Source: an uncultured Pelagibacteraceae bacterium
GTDB lineage: Bacteria > Pseudomonadota > Alphaproteobacteria > Pelagibacterales > Pelagibacteraceae
Direction of reading: 5' to 3'
Length of the DNA stretch: 46,958 nt
Assembly (NCBI GenBank): GCA_902603925.1
Contig: CACKWQ010000006.1
Span: forward strand, 1 to 46,958
The notes under the pieces are model-generated. The model made no database searches. It was not told the DNA's origin and saw nothing but the letters and a program-made list of their open reading frames with translations. Position numbers and translations under genes: made by a program. Position 1 is the stretch's first letter, and the number at the start of each line of letters is the position of its first letter. This document shows positions 7,994-16,693 of the stretch, piece after piece.

Positions 7994-9376
7994 TCATTTT
8001 GTCAGTATCAATTCTAATCTATTTAATTTTAAATGTTCAATAATTTGACCCTCAACATAGCAATTTTTTTCATTTAAATCGTGTATGCATATTTCCCAAA
8101 TAGGCCCATTATAACCTTCGGATTTTGAGTAATTCATTAAGTTTAGATTATTTTTTTTAGAAATATGCAAAATATAATTATCAACTGCACTTTTCCATGC
8201 TTCTTCGTATAATAAATTTTTTTTAATTTTTATATTGTAATAAAAGTTTTTTGATTTGTTAATTAATTTTAAACCTTTGCTAAATTCAGGTTTATAAATA
8301 CTTCTACTTTTATAAGTTTGTTTAAAGGTTTCCTCAGTTATAAAGTTTCCAATAGTTAAAATTACCAATAGACAAATAATAATTTTTTTTTGAAAAGATT
8401 TTAGATCAAAGATAATATGGCTTAATATAATAATAATTGGAATTAGCACAAAAATTATATATCGCGCTAATATTATTGGATCAAATAAGTACCCATAAAC
8501 TAGTGGCAAAGCGTAAGAATAAACCATTAGAATTAGAAAAAAAATAATATAATCTTTTTTATTTTTTTTGGAAAAAAAAATTATCAAAAGATAAATTAAA
8601 ATTAAAAGATGCAAAACCCCAACTAGCCTTGAGCCAAAAAATTTAGAACTATAAAAATTTGTAAAAAATTTTAGTTCAGGTTGTTTTATCCATGTTGGTA
8701 CGCCCAATGAGTTTAGTGCATCAAGATAATAGTACATTATAAAAAATAAACTTATAATTAGTAGAATTATGTATAATTTTTTAAAAATTCTTTTTTTTTT
8801 TAAAAGTAGAAAAAGATAACTAACAAAGGATACAATAACAATAAATGAAAAAGGGTGCAAAAGAATAGAAACAAATGAAATAAAAAAAAATAATATCAAA
8901 TAATTATTTTTATTATTTTTTAAATATTTAAAAAAATATAAAATACTTGTACAATTAAAAAAAAATAGAGTTGAGTAAACTCTCATTTCTTGTGAATGTG
9001 AAATCAAAAAAATATTGAAACTTATTAGAAAAGTTACTAGAATATATGAGTTGTTGTTTTCTAAGGTTCTTGACAGAAACATTAAAGAAAAAATTGAAGC
9101 AATTGAAAAAAAAACTGATATATATCTGAATATTTCGTCCGAGTATCCAAATAATTTAAAATAAATTCTTGTTAGGTAATTAAATAAATAAGGTGTCTGT
9201 TCTAAGCTCCTATGATTTTTAAAGCTTTCATTTATTGAGTATTCAGGATTTGATATCCAAAAAGTTGCTATTTCATCTATCCATAAATCATCGAAATTAA
9301 CATTATAAACCCTAAAAAAAATTCCAGCTAGAATTATTAAAAATAAAATATAAACTGATTTTATTGTTGTATTCAT
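7994..9376 (-). CDS. membrane glycosyltransferase, GT39/ArnT-like (PMT_2 family)
   Basis: 460 residues with about 10-11 hydrophobic segments. The N-terminal periplasmic loop carries NFDDLWIDEIATFW. The acidic DE in this loop is the catalytic feature of GT-C enzymes that use polyprenyl-phosphate sugars (PMT/ArnT family knowledge). The C-terminal 80 residues are soluble. Such enzymes transfer a sugar from a lipid carrier on the periplasmic face to lipid A, glycan or protein. The gene lies 22 nt downstream of rfbD on the same strand, so it is likely the last gene of the rhamnose operon. Donor and acceptor cannot be read from the sequence. Confidence 0.8.
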   Translation of the reverse strand: MNTTIKSVYILFLIILAGIFFRVYNVNFDDLWIDEIATFWISNPEYSINESFKNHRSLEQTPYLFNYLTRIYFKLFGYSDEIFRYISVFFSIASIFSLMFLSRTLENNNSYILVTFLISFNIFLISHSQEMRVYSTLFFFNCTSILYFFKYLKNNKNNYLILFFFISFVSILLHPFSFIVIVSFVSYLFLLLKKKRIFKKLYIILLIISLFFIMYYYLDALNSLGVPTWIKQPELKFFTNFYSSKFFGSRLVGVLHLLILIYLLIIFFSKKNKKDYIIFFLILMVYSYALPLVYGYLFDPIILARYIIFVLIPIIIILSHIIFDLKSFQKKIIICLLVILTIGNFITEETFKQTYKSRSIYKPEFSKGLKLINKSKNFYYNIKIKKNLLYEEAWKSAVDNYILHISKKNNLNLMNYSKSEGYNGPIWEICIHDLNEKNCYVEGQIIEHLKLNRLELILTK

Positions 9377-9398
9377 TATTGCAATATTTGCATTATAA

Positions 9399-10103
9399 CT
9401 ACTTTGATAACAATTTCTTTAATTTGTTTACGTTAAAGGTTTGATTAAGAGGAAGTTTATTTTTATTATATTTTACTTTTTTAACGTTTTTATTAAATTT
9501 TTTTGCAAACTGATAAACACTTTTTGCTGGTCCACCTACATTAATTATTCCTTTTTGATTTATAATTTTAGGTAATATTTCCACCAAATCTTCGTGATAC
9601 ATGAAATTTGTTCTTAAGTTTGTAAAGGCTTTTTTATAAATAAATGGTTTTTCTGTCATTGTAATTCTTAAAATTAGAGAATTTTTGTACATTTGAACTG
9701 ATGCCTCGCCTCCAAGTTTTGATAGACCATAATTATTAAAGGGTTTGACTGGATCTTCCTCTTTATAGTTACCTTTTTTGCCCTCATAAACATACCCAGT
9801 AGAAAAATAAACTAGCTTGATATTTAATTTTTTACAAATTTTTGTAATGTTTGCAGTTCCAATGATATTTAAATCTATACTTTTAGAAATATTAGTTTCA
9901 TGAATTTCCATTGGCCTAGATAAACCTGCTGTATGTAAAACAATTCTTGGTCTTTCTTTTTTAAAACAATTTTCAATTGATTTAAGATTTAAAATGTTTA
10001 GCTGTTTTTTATTTTTGAAAATTAAATTGAGTTTTTTGTTTTTTTTTCTTAATGTATTCGCAAATCTCCCAGTACCACCAGTTACAATAATTTTACTATT
10101 CAT
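9399..10103 (-). CDS. rfbD: dTDP-4-dehydrorhamnose reductase-like (RmlD) NAD(P)-dependent sugar reductase
   Basis: 234 residues, somewhat shorter than typical RmlD (about 290). It is an extended SDR fold: N-terminal VTGGTGRFA dinucleotide site, HTAGLSRPM, YFSTGYVYEG, and the YGLSKLGGE catalytic Tyr-xxx-Lys. It fits RmlD_sub_bind and would catalyse the last step, reducing dTDP-4-dehydro-6-deoxy-L-mannose to dTDP-L-rhamnose. The start codon overlaps the rfbC stop by 4 nt (ATGA), and it follows rfbB, rfbA and rfbC in order. The shortened C-terminal region and non-canonical glycine motif leave a small chance that it makes another 6-deoxyhexose (for example 6-deoxytalose). Confidence 0.8.
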   Translation of the reverse strand: MNSKIIVTGGTGRFANTLRKKNKKLNLIFKNKKQLNILNLKSIENCFKKERPRIVLHTAGLSRPMEIHETNISKSIDLNIIGTANITKICKKLNIKLVYFSTGYVYEGKKGNYKEEDPVKPFNNYGLSKLGGEASVQMYKNSLILRITMTEKPFIYKKAFTNLRTNFMYHEDLVEILPKIINQKGIINVGGPAKSVYQFAKKFNKNVKKVKYNKNKLPLNQTFNVNKLKKLLSK

Positions 10104-10627
10104 TTAATGTAATTTTTTTTATATTCTTCGAAACTCAAATTTTTTTTATCTTTATCAGATAATATAATTTTATTAGATGGCCACTTAATTTTTAAAGTTG
10201 AGTCGTCATATTTAATACCTATCTCATCATTTTTACTTCTATATTTTGTACAACTATAAATTACAAAATTTTCTTTATCTAAACTTAAAAAACCATGAGC
10301 AAAACCTGGTGGTATAAATATAGATTTTGAATTTTTCTCACTTATTACTGTGGTAAAATATTTTCCAAATGTTTTAGATTTTTTTCTTAAATCAACAGCA
10401 ACATCAAAAATTTTTCCTTTTAGAACAGTCACAAACTTTCCTTGCATCTTATTTTTTTGTATATGTAAACCTCTAACTACATTTTTCTTAGAGAATGACA
10501 TTACTAAAAATGGAAATCTTTTTTGTATTATATTTTCTCTATAGAGTTCTTTAAAATATCCTCTTCTATCAATAAATTTTTTATTTTTAACAATAAAAAG
10601 TCCATCTATTTTATCTTTGTTTGTCAT
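10100..10627 (-). CDS. rfbC: dTDP-4-dehydrorhamnose 3,5-epimerase
   Basis: 175 residues, normal for RmlC. RmlC cupin features are present: DRRGYFKELYREN near the N terminus, VVRGLHIQ with the catalytic His, KGKIFDVAVDLRKKSKTFGK, and IPPGFAHGFLSL. It epimerises dTDP-4-keto-6-deoxyglucose at C3 and C5. The gene overlaps rfbA upstream and rfbD downstream by 4 nt each, so translation is coupled through the operon. Confidence 0.93.
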   Translation of the reverse strand: MTNKDKIDGLFIVKNKKFIDRRGYFKELYRENIIQKRFPFLVMSFSKKNVVRGLHIQKNKMQGKFVTVLKGKIFDVAVDLRKKSKTFGKYFTTVISEKNSKSIFIPPGFAHGFLSLDKENFVIYSCTKYRSKNDEIGIKYDDSTLKIKWPSNKIILSDKDKKNLSFEEYKKNYIK

Positions 10628-11493
10628 TTGGAAATAAGTTGTTTAAGATAATTTGAGTACTCACAATTTCCATAAAATTTAATAGCATCGTATAAGTTTT
10701 TTTTATTAATCCATTTATTTAAAAATGCTATCTCTTCCAAGCATGCTATTTTAAAGCCTTGTCTATTTTCAATTACGGAAACAAAATTACTTGTTTTATA
10801 AAAATCTTTAATTGAACCAGTATCTAACCAAGCACCACCCCTTCCAATATAATCTGCCTTTAAAGAGCCTTTTTTTTTGTATTTATTAAGTAAATCAGTG
10901 ATCTCCAACTCACCTCTTTTAGACGGTCTTAATTCTTTTGCATATTTTATAACTTTATTATCAAAGAAATATAAACCAGTAATTGCTAAATCAGATACAA
11001 ATTTCTTTGGCTTTTCTTTAATAAGTCTTATTTTATTATTTTTTACTTTTGCTACTCCATATTTTTCAGGCGACTTAACCCTGTGCAAAAATACTTTCGC
11101 ACCTCTCTTTAACTTAACACATTCTTGGAGTTTTTTTGATAAGTATTGCCCGTAAAAAAAATTATCACCTAAAATAAGCGAAACATTATTTTTTCCTATA
11201 AATTTTTCACCTAATATGAATGCGTCAGGCAATCCTCTAGGTTTATCCTGTTCAACATATGTAATTTTAATACCAAGATTTTTTCCATTTGGAATGACAC
11301 TTTTATATTGATTTAATTGTCCTTTGTTAACTACAATTAGAATATCTTTAATCTTTGCTAGCATCAAAATTGAAAGTGGATAAAAAATTAAAGGTTTATC
11401 GTATATTGGAAGTAATTGTTTATTAACTGCTTTTGTTAAAGGACTCATTCTAGTTCCTTTACCCCCAGATAAAATAATTCCTTTTTTGATCAT
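10624..11493 (-). CDS. rfbA: glucose-1-phosphate thymidylyltransferase
   Basis: 289 residues, the usual RmlA length. The N-terminal nucleotidyltransferase motif is GIILSGGKGTRMSPLTKAVNKQLLPIYDKP. ILGDNFFYG (metal-binding Asp), EKPKKFVSDLAITGLYFFD, RGELEITDLLN and GRGGAWLDTGS follow as in RmlA. It makes dTDP-glucose from dTTP and glucose-1-phosphate, the first committed step of dTDP-rhamnose synthesis. Four-nt overlaps join it to rfbB upstream and rfbC downstream. The glycine loop reads SGGKGTR where RmlA commonly has AGGSGTR; this is conservative. Confidence 0.95.
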   Translation of the reverse strand: MIKKGIILSGGKGTRMSPLTKAVNKQLLPIYDKPLIFYPLSILMLAKIKDILIVVNKGQLNQYKSVIPNGKNLGIKITYVEQDKPRGLPDAFILGEKFIGKNNVSLILGDNFFYGQYLSKKLQECVKLKRGAKVFLHRVKSPEKYGVAKVKNNKIRLIKEKPKKFVSDLAITGLYFFDNKVIKYAKELRPSKRGELEITDLLNKYKKKGSLKADYIGRGGAWLDTGSIKDFYKTSNFVSVIENRQGFKIACLEEIAFLNKWINKKNLYDAIKFYGNCEYSNYLKQLISK

Positions 11494-12512
11494 CTTTTTA
11501 ATCCTATCCTATTTATTATATCTTTTTTATTTATAGATGAATAAAAATTTTGATTTTTTAAATACCATAAAAATGTTTTATCGATACCATCTTTGAAAGA
11601 ATATTTAGGTCTCCACTTTAAACTCCTTCTTATTTTGCTGCTATCAATAGCATATCTTAAATCATGTCCAGGCCTGTCTTTTATAAATTTAATTTTTACT
11701 TTTCTCCCAATTTTAATATATTTTTTTGAAACTTTAATTAAATGTTTAGCAACTGAAATATTGTCTAAATTATAGTTTGATCCAATATTATAAAAGTTTC
11801 CAATTTTTCCTTTTTTAAAAACTTTTATAAGTGCATCGCAATGATCATCTACATGTATCCATTCTCTTGAATTTTTTCCTTTACCATAAATTGGAAGGAC
11901 ATTATTCGATATAATATTATAAATTAGTTTCGGTATTAGTTTTTCTGGATGTTGTCTTGGGCCGTAATTATTAGAGCAATTTGTAACAATAGCCGGGATA
12001 TTAAATGTTCTTACATATGAATATACTAAGTGATCGGATGAAGCTTTAGAAGCAGCGTATGGTGAACTTGGTATATAAGTATCAATTTCTTTTGACCTCC
12101 CTTTTAGTATATCTCCATAAACTTCATCAGTAGAAATATGAATTAATCTCACGTTTTTATTTTTTTTTGAATATTTTCTGAAATTTTCTAAAAGATTAAA
12201 TGTACCAAGAATATTAGTGTTAATAAAATTTTCTGGACTGTCTATAGATCTATCAACATGAGTTTCAGCTGCTAGATTAAATACACAAGTTGGTTTAAAC
12301 TTATTAAGCAATCTCTCAACTTTATTTTTGTCGCCAATATCACATTTAACGAATTTATAGTTTTTTTTATTTGGTAGTTTTTTTAAATTAAAAAAATTTG
12401 ATGCATAAGTTATTTTATCTAAATTAACCACATAATAGTTTCTTTTTAGAAGCATATTTATAAGATTACTCCCAATGAAACCAAGGCCACCCGTAACTAT
12501 AATTTTACGCAT
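11490..12512 (-). CDS. rfbB: dTDP-glucose 4,6-dehydratase
   Basis: 340 residues from the ATG at 12512. The frame also has an ATG at 12533, but the family N terminus (MRKIIVTGGLGFIGSN) aligns with the inner start, and a promoter -10 at 12541-12546 would make the outer start leaderless. The extended SDR has NAD motif TGGLGFIG, AETHVDRSID, HISTDEVYGD and catalytic YAASKASSDHLV. It converts dTDP-glucose to dTDP-4-keto-6-deoxyglucose. It is the first gene of the minus-strand rfbB-A-C-D operon and overlaps rfbA by 4 nt. It is divergent from a GT2 gene across a short shared promoter region. Confidence 0.95.
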   Translation of the reverse strand: MRKIIVTGGLGFIGSNLINMLLKRNYYVVNLDKITYASNFFNLKKLPNKKNYKFVKCDIGDKNKVERLLNKFKPTCVFNLAAETHVDRSIDSPENFINTNILGTFNLLENFRKYSKKNKNVRLIHISTDEVYGDILKGRSKEIDTYIPSSPYAASKASSDHLVYSYVRTFNIPAIVTNCSNNYGPRQHPEKLIPKLIYNIISNNVLPIYGKGKNSREWIHVDDHCDALIKVFKKGKIGNFYNIGSNYNLDNISVAKHLIKVSKKYIKIGRKVKIKFIKDRPGHDLRYAIDSSKIRRSLKWRPKYSFKDGIDKTFLWYLKNQNFYSSINKKDIINRIGLKR

Positions 12513-12519
12513 TGTTTTT

Positions 12520-12548
12520 TTTACAATAATCATGAGATTTAGTATACT
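12520..12548 (+). promoter_or_regulatory. sigma70-type promoter for GT2 gene, with palindromic -10 that may also serve rfbB
   Basis: On the plus strand, TTTACA (12520-12525) and TATACT (12543-12548) are separated by 17 nt; the predicted start is a few bases before the GT2 ATG at 12560. The -10 lies in the palindrome AGTATACT (12541-12548), so the same bases offer TATACT to the minus strand. That would place a start near 12534, about 20 nt before the rfbB start at 12512. The minus-strand -35 (about 12564-12569) is weak. This is motif matching only. Confidence 0.5.
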
Positions 12549-12559
12549 TATTTATCCTC

Positions 12560-13420
12560 ATGGAATTAAAAATTGACAAAATTACATTCATAATCGTTTG
12601 TTTTAAAAGTGAAAAAGTTATCTATGATTGTTTAAATTCACTTCCTATTAACTCAAAAAAAATAATTGTTGAAAATTCGAACAACATAAAATTAAAAAAA
12701 AATTTAGAATTAAAATATGACAATATTGAGGTTATTTTAAACAATAATCAAGGTATGGGGTCATCAAATAATATTGGTATAGCAAAGGCAATAACAGATT
12801 ATGTTTATGTCTTAAACCCTGATACAAAATTTCAAAAAGATACATTAGACAATTTGGTTTTAGGAGCTAAATCGATAAATGATTTTGCTATAATATCTCC
12901 TCTAAATAGTAATCCTAAATATCCAAATTATAAAATTTTAAAACAACAAATTAATGAAGACGAAAATATAATTTCAGTTGATAGGATTGATGGATTTTCA
13001 ATGCTTATAAATATAAAAAAGTTTAAAAATAAAAAATTATTTGATGAAAATATATTTTTATATCTTGAAAATGATGACTTATGTATGAGCGCAAAAAAGG
13101 CAGGTCACGAGATATTTATTGTTAAAAATTCATTTATTGATCATATTGGCTCATCTTCATCAAATTTTAATAATAATAATGAATTTGACTATCTTAGAAA
13201 CTGGCATTGGATGTGGTCAAAATTTTATTTTAATAAGAAACATCATGGTTATTCTAATGCAATAATAAAAACTTTTTTGAATTTTACTTCAGCTACAATA
13301 AAATATCTTTTTTATTCGTTGATACTTAATAATCACAAAAGTAAAATATATAAAATGAGAGTTTGTGGATTATTTTCCTCAATGATGGGAAAGGAGTCAA
13401 ATTTTAGACTAAAGGATTAG
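12560..13420 (+). CDS. glycosyltransferase family 2, rhamnosyltransferase (WbbL)-like
   Basis: 286 residues with a GT-A domain: TFIIVCFKSEKVIYDCL, NNNQGMGSSNNIGIA, a LNPDT acidic site, and IDGFSMLINI...LFDENIFLYLENDDLCMSAKKAG followed by HIGSSSS. This is the same WbbL-like block as the GT2 at 6367-7248, but the sequence is clearly different, so it is a paralogous family member rather than a recent copy. The gene is divergent from rfbB and convergent with apt (4-nt stop overlap). Its likely role is transfer of rhamnose or a related sugar to a lipid-linked glycan on the cytoplasmic face (inference from the subfamily and the adjacent rfb operon). Confidence 0.83.
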   Translation: MELKIDKITFIIVCFKSEKVIYDCLNSLPINSKKIIVENSNNIKLKKNLELKYDNIEVILNNNQGMGSSNNIGIAKAITDYVYVLNPDTKFQKDTLDNLVLGAKSINDFAIISPLNSNPKYPNYKILKQQINEDENIISVDRIDGFSMLINIKKFKNKKLFDENIFLYLENDDLCMSAKKAGHEIFIVKNSFIDHIGSSSSNFNNNNEFDYLRNWHWMWSKFYFNKKHHGYSNAIIKTFLNFTSATIKYLFYSLILNNHKSKIYKMRVCGLFSSMMGKESNFRLKD

Positions 13421-13944
13421 TGACCAGGGAATTCAATTAGATTTTTAACTTTAAAACCACTTTTTTCTAAACCTTTGCATCCACCTAAGTCAAATAAGTT
13501 AATAACAAAAATAAAACCTGAAACTATACCTCCTGACATTTTAATTAGTTTTGCAGATGCTTCCGCTGTTCCCCCGGTCGCAATAAGATCATCAATTATT
13601 AAAACTTTATCATTTGTTTCTATAGAATCTTTATGCATTTCAATTGTTGCCTTTCCATACTCTAATTCAAAATCAATGGAATAGGTATCTGCTGGTAATT
13701 TATTTTTTTTTCTTAACATGATAAAGGGTTTATTTAGTATATATGAAGCTGCGGAAGCAAAAACAAATCCTCTTGATTCTACGGCTGCAATCTTATCCAC
13801 TTCAAACTCTTTAGATAAAGTTACTATTTGATCTATGCTGTATGAAAACGCCTTTTCGTTTTTAATTAGTGTTGTTATATCTCTAAAAAGTATTCCTTTT
13901 TTTGGATAGTTTGGAATTGACCTAATATAATCTTTTAAATCCAT
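13417..13944 (-). CDS. apt: adenine phosphoribosyltransferase
   Basis: 175 residues, normal for APRT. The PRPP-binding loop VLIIDDLIATGGTAEA is intact, and GILFRDITTLI plus VESRGFVFASA near the N terminus are specific to APRT. It converts adenine and PRPP to AMP in the cytoplasm. It sits back-to-back (40 bp) with mtnP, whose product is adenine, so the neighbours form a functional pair: MTA cleavage followed by adenine salvage. The stop is shared with the convergent GT2 gene. Confidence 0.96.
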   Translation of the reverse strand: MDLKDYIRSIPNYPKKGILFRDITTLIKNEKAFSYSIDQIVTLSKEFEVDKIAAVESRGFVFASAASYILNKPFIMLRKKNKLPADTYSIDFELEYGKATIEMHKDSIETNDKVLIIDDLIATGGTAEASAKLIKMSGGIVSGFIFVINLFDLGGCKGLEKSGFKVKNLIEFPGH

Positions 13945-13984
13945 AAAATTTTAAGTTATAAATAATTAAATCATTTTAAATAAT

Positions 13985-14854
13985 ATGACAAATAAATTAG
14001 CTATTATAGGTGGTAGTGGGCTTTATGATGTGGAGGAATTCACTGATAGAGAATTAATTGATTGTAGTACACCGTGGGGAAAACCATCAGATAAAATACT
14101 TAAAACTAGTTTTAATAATAAGGAAGTTTATTTTCTTCCAAGGCATGGAAGGGGACATTTTATATCACCATCAAACATCAATTTTAGAGCCAATATTGAT
14201 TCTCTTAAGCAATTAGGTATAACAGATATAGTTTCAATTTCAGCGGTAGGCTCGTTAAAAGAGGATTTATTCCCAGGCAAATTTGTTATTATTGACCAAT
14301 TTATTGATAGGACTTTTGCAAGAAAAAAAACTTTTTTCGAGGATGAAATAGTTGCTCATGTTTCTATGGCGCATCCCACATCAAATGGCTTAATGAATGC
14401 ATGTGAAGAAGCCATCAAAGAGGCAAGCATTGAATATCAAAGAGATGGAACTTATGTGGTTATGGAGGGTCCTCAGTTCTCAACACTAGCCGAATCTAAT
14501 TTATATAGATCATGGAAAGCAGATGTAATTGGAATGACTAATATGCCTGAGGCTAAGTTAGCAAGAGAAGCAGAAATTAGATATGCATCAGTATCGATGG
14601 TAACCGACTATGACTGTTGGCATCCAGCACATGAGAATGTTGATGTTAAAAAAGTTGTTGAAGTCCTTTTAGGAAATGCAGTTAAAGCAAAAAATATGAT
14701 AAAGAACCTTATAGTAAACTTTGAAAAACATATTGATCCAAAAGATCCGACTAATAATTGTTTAGATGTGGCAATTATTACAGCACCTGAAAAAAGGACA
14801 CCAAAAACCAAAGAAAAATTAAAAACAATAGCTGGGAGAGTTCTGAATAAATGA
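13985..14854 (+). CDS. mtnP: S-methyl-5'-thioadenosine phosphorylase
   Basis: 289 residues, PNP/MTAP phosphorylase family. GGSGLYDVEEF (phosphate loop), FLPRHGRGH, DQFIDRT, VMEGPQFSTLAES and GMTNMPEAKLAREAEI are MTAP-type; the last motif distinguishes MTAP from inosine/guanosine PNPs. It cleaves MTA with phosphate to adenine and 5-methylthioribose-1-phosphate. It is the first gene of an operon whose next members start at 4-nt ATGA overlaps. MTA is a by-product of aminopropyl transfer by the last gene of this operon. Confidence 0.95.
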   Translation: MTNKLAIIGGSGLYDVEEFTDRELIDCSTPWGKPSDKILKTSFNNKEVYFLPRHGRGHFISPSNINFRANIDSLKQLGITDIVSISAVGSLKEDLFPGKFVIIDQFIDRTFARKKTFFEDEIVAHVSMAHPTSNGLMNACEEAIKEASIEYQRDGTYVVMEGPQFSTLAESNLYRSWKADVIGMTNMPEAKLAREAEIRYASVSMVTDYDCWHPAHENVDVKKVVEVLLGNAVKAKNMIKNLIVNFEKHIDPKDPTNNCLDVAIITAPEKRTPKTKEKLKTIAGRVLNK

Positions 14855-15306
14855 AAAAAAATTATGTGCTGAAAGGTAGTTGTGCCTGTAGAAATGTAAA
14901 TTATAAAGTTGAAGGCAAACCATTGTTCACACAAGCTTGCCATTGTAAAAATTGTAAGTTATCAACAGGATCATCTTTTGTAATTCATACAATGATTATG
15001 GAAGAGGATTTTAAAATAAGTGGTGACGTTGCTTCAATAAATTTACCAACTGGGAGTGGAAAAGGATACCATGCATACTTTTGTATTATTTGTGGAGTTT
15101 ATGTTTTTTGTCGATACGGTATTTCAAAAGGCAGAATTGCTTTAAGAACTAAAACTTTAGAAGAGCCCATTGAACCACAAGCACATATATTTGTAAAAGA
15201 TAAGGACCCATGGATCGAGATAAGCAATAAATCAATCTGTCATGATAAAATGTACGATAGAGAGAGAACATGGTCAGAGGAAAGCTTAAAAAGAATTAAA
15301 AAATGA
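14851..15306 (+). CDS. GFA/CENP-V family zinc protein (Gfa-like)
   Basis: 151 residues of the glutathione-dependent formaldehyde-activating (GFA) fold. Zinc cysteines are visible: C11 and C13 (GSCACRNVNY), C30/C32/C35 (ACHCKNC) and C78/C81 (CIICG). Known members bind two Zn ions and some react with S-hydroxymethyl-glutathione; for most the substrate is unknown. The start overlaps mtnP (ATGA) and its stop overlaps mtnA (ATGA), so it sits in the middle of the MTA salvage operon. A role in handling a thiol-linked aldehyde produced downstream is a speculative reading of that position. Confidence 0.85.
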   Translation: MKKNYVLKGSCACRNVNYKVEGKPLFTQACHCKNCKLSTGSSFVIHTMIMEEDFKISGDVASINLPTGSGKGYHAYFCIICGVYVFCRYGISKGRIALRTKTLEEPIEPQAHIFVKDKDPWIEISNKSICHDKMYDRERTWSEESLKRIKK

Positions 15307-16373
15307 AAATAGATGGAAATGATTATCGTACTATTTGGTTTGATAATAATATTGTAAAAATAATTGATCAAACCAAACTACCACATCAACTTATTATAAA
15401 AGATCTTAAAACTTTTAATGATGCAGTTAACGCAATTAAATTAATGGAGGTAAGAGGCGCTCCTTTAATTGGGGCAACTGCTGCATATGGTATAGTTTTA
15501 GCGATTATTGAAAATAATGATCAATCTTTTCTAAAAATAGCTAGTGATAAATTAATTGCTTCTAGGCCGACAGCAATAAATCTTAAATGGTCAGTAGATC
15601 GTATGATGAAAAAATTATCTAGAGTTAATAGCAATGAAATTTTTAATATAGCATTGAATGAAGCAAAAAAAATTTGCGAAGAAGATGTTCAATTTTGTAA
15701 AAACATAGGACTAAATGGATTAAAAATAATAGAGGCAATTTATAAGAAAAAAAAAAGCACTGTAAATGTTTTGACACATTGTAATGCTGGATGGCTAGCA
15801 ACCATAAACTGGGGCACCGCCACTTCTCCGATTTATCACGCAAATAAAAAAGGAATACCAATTCATATTTGGGTTGATGAAACAAGACCAAGAAACCAGG
15901 GTGCAAATTTAACTTCATTTGAATTAAACGAGGAGAAAATTCCTAATACAATAATTGCAGATAATACTGGAGGAATTTTGATGCAAAGAGGTGAAATTGA
16001 TATTTGTATTGTTGGAACTGATAGAACATTGGCAAACGGTGATGTTTGTAACAAAATCGGCACTTACCTCAAAGCTCTTGCTGCATACGATAATAATGTT
16101 CCCTTTTATGTTGCGTTGCCCAGTTCAACAATAGATTGGAATACAAAAAATTCGAGAGATATTCCAATTGAGGAAAGAAATTCAAATGAGTTGTCACACA
16201 TTGATGGTTTAGATGACGAAGGAAATATAAAAAAAATACAAATTTATCCAAAAAAAAGCAAAGCAAAGAACATAGCTTTTGATATAACACCCGCTAAATA
16301 CGTTACAGGCTTAATTACTGAAAAAGGAATTTGTGAAGCATCTAGAGAGGGATTAAATAATTTATTTAAATGA
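15303..16373 (+). CDS. mtnA: S-methyl-5-thioribose-1-phosphate isomerase
   Basis: 356 residues, eIF2B-like isomerase family of normal length. VRGAPLIGATAAYG near residue 52 is the family signature. LTHCNAGWLAT carries the catalytic Cys, RPRNQGANLTSFEL and VGTDRTLANGDVCNKIGTY carry the catalytic Asp, and VALPSSTIDW follows. It isomerises 5-methylthioribose-1-P to 5-methylthioribulose-1-P. A Trp stands after NAG where most homologues have Ala. It is linked to both neighbours by 4-nt overlaps. Confidence 0.95.
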   Translation: MKIDGNDYRTIWFDNNIVKIIDQTKLPHQLIIKDLKTFNDAVNAIKLMEVRGAPLIGATAAYGIVLAIIENNDQSFLKIASDKLIASRPTAINLKWSVDRMMKKLSRVNSNEIFNIALNEAKKICEEDVQFCKNIGLNGLKIIEAIYKKKKSTVNVLTHCNAGWLATINWGTATSPIYHANKKGIPIHIWVDETRPRNQGANLTSFELNEEKIPNTIIADNTGGILMQRGEIDICIVGTDRTLANGDVCNKIGTYLKALAAYDNNVPFYVALPSSTIDWNTKNSRDIPIEERNSNELSHIDGLDDEGNIKKIQIYPKKSKAKNIAFDITPAKYVTGLITEKGICEASREGLNNLFK

Positions 16374-16693
16374 ACCCATTAATTTTTTCTTTAGTTTCTC
16401 TAGTTTTAGTAGCCATATCGGCAAATTTTTTAAATTTAATAAAGGAAAGCAAAACTTTATTATATTTGTCAACTATTCCATGTGTATATTTGGTTATCTA
16501 TGGTTTTTACTTAATATTCGGACCAGTGGATTTATACGAAGACGGCTCTACTAATTTTTTTAACAAAAATCCAAATGAAAAAGAATTACCAATTGTATTC
16601 ATAATTTTAAAATTTTATGAGTATATTTTACTATTAGTAGGATTGGTTTTTGGGTATGTGTTTTCAAAGAAATTAAAAAATGACAGAAGCTGA
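16370..16693 (+). CDS. small three-helix membrane protein, unknown function
   Basis: 107 residues with three hydrophobic stretches (about 3-22, 29-50 and 77-100). A polar, acidic loop (about 51-74, containing GPVDLYEDGSTNFFNKN) lies between helices two and three. No family is recognised. It overlaps mtnA by 4 nt (ATGA) and the aldolase by 14 nt, so it is firmly embedded in the MTA/polyamine operon. Membrane location might suggest transport or regulation, but there is no sequence evidence for either. Confidence 0.7.
   Translation: MNPLIFSLVSLVLVAISANFLNLIKESKTLLYLSTIPCVYLVIYGFYLIFGPVDLYEDGSTNFFNKNPNEKELPIVFIILKFYEYILLLVGLVFGYVFSKKLKNDRS

Noticed and set aside
7988-8009. GATACT/AGTATC hairpin after the tRNA
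   Set aside because: It has a large loop and no T-run on either strand, and it overlaps the 3' end of the GT39-like gene, so I did not call it a tRNA terminator.
7900-8020. tRNA-Met as an integration (att) site
   Set aside because: No integrase and no direct repeat of the tRNA 3' end are visible in the window.
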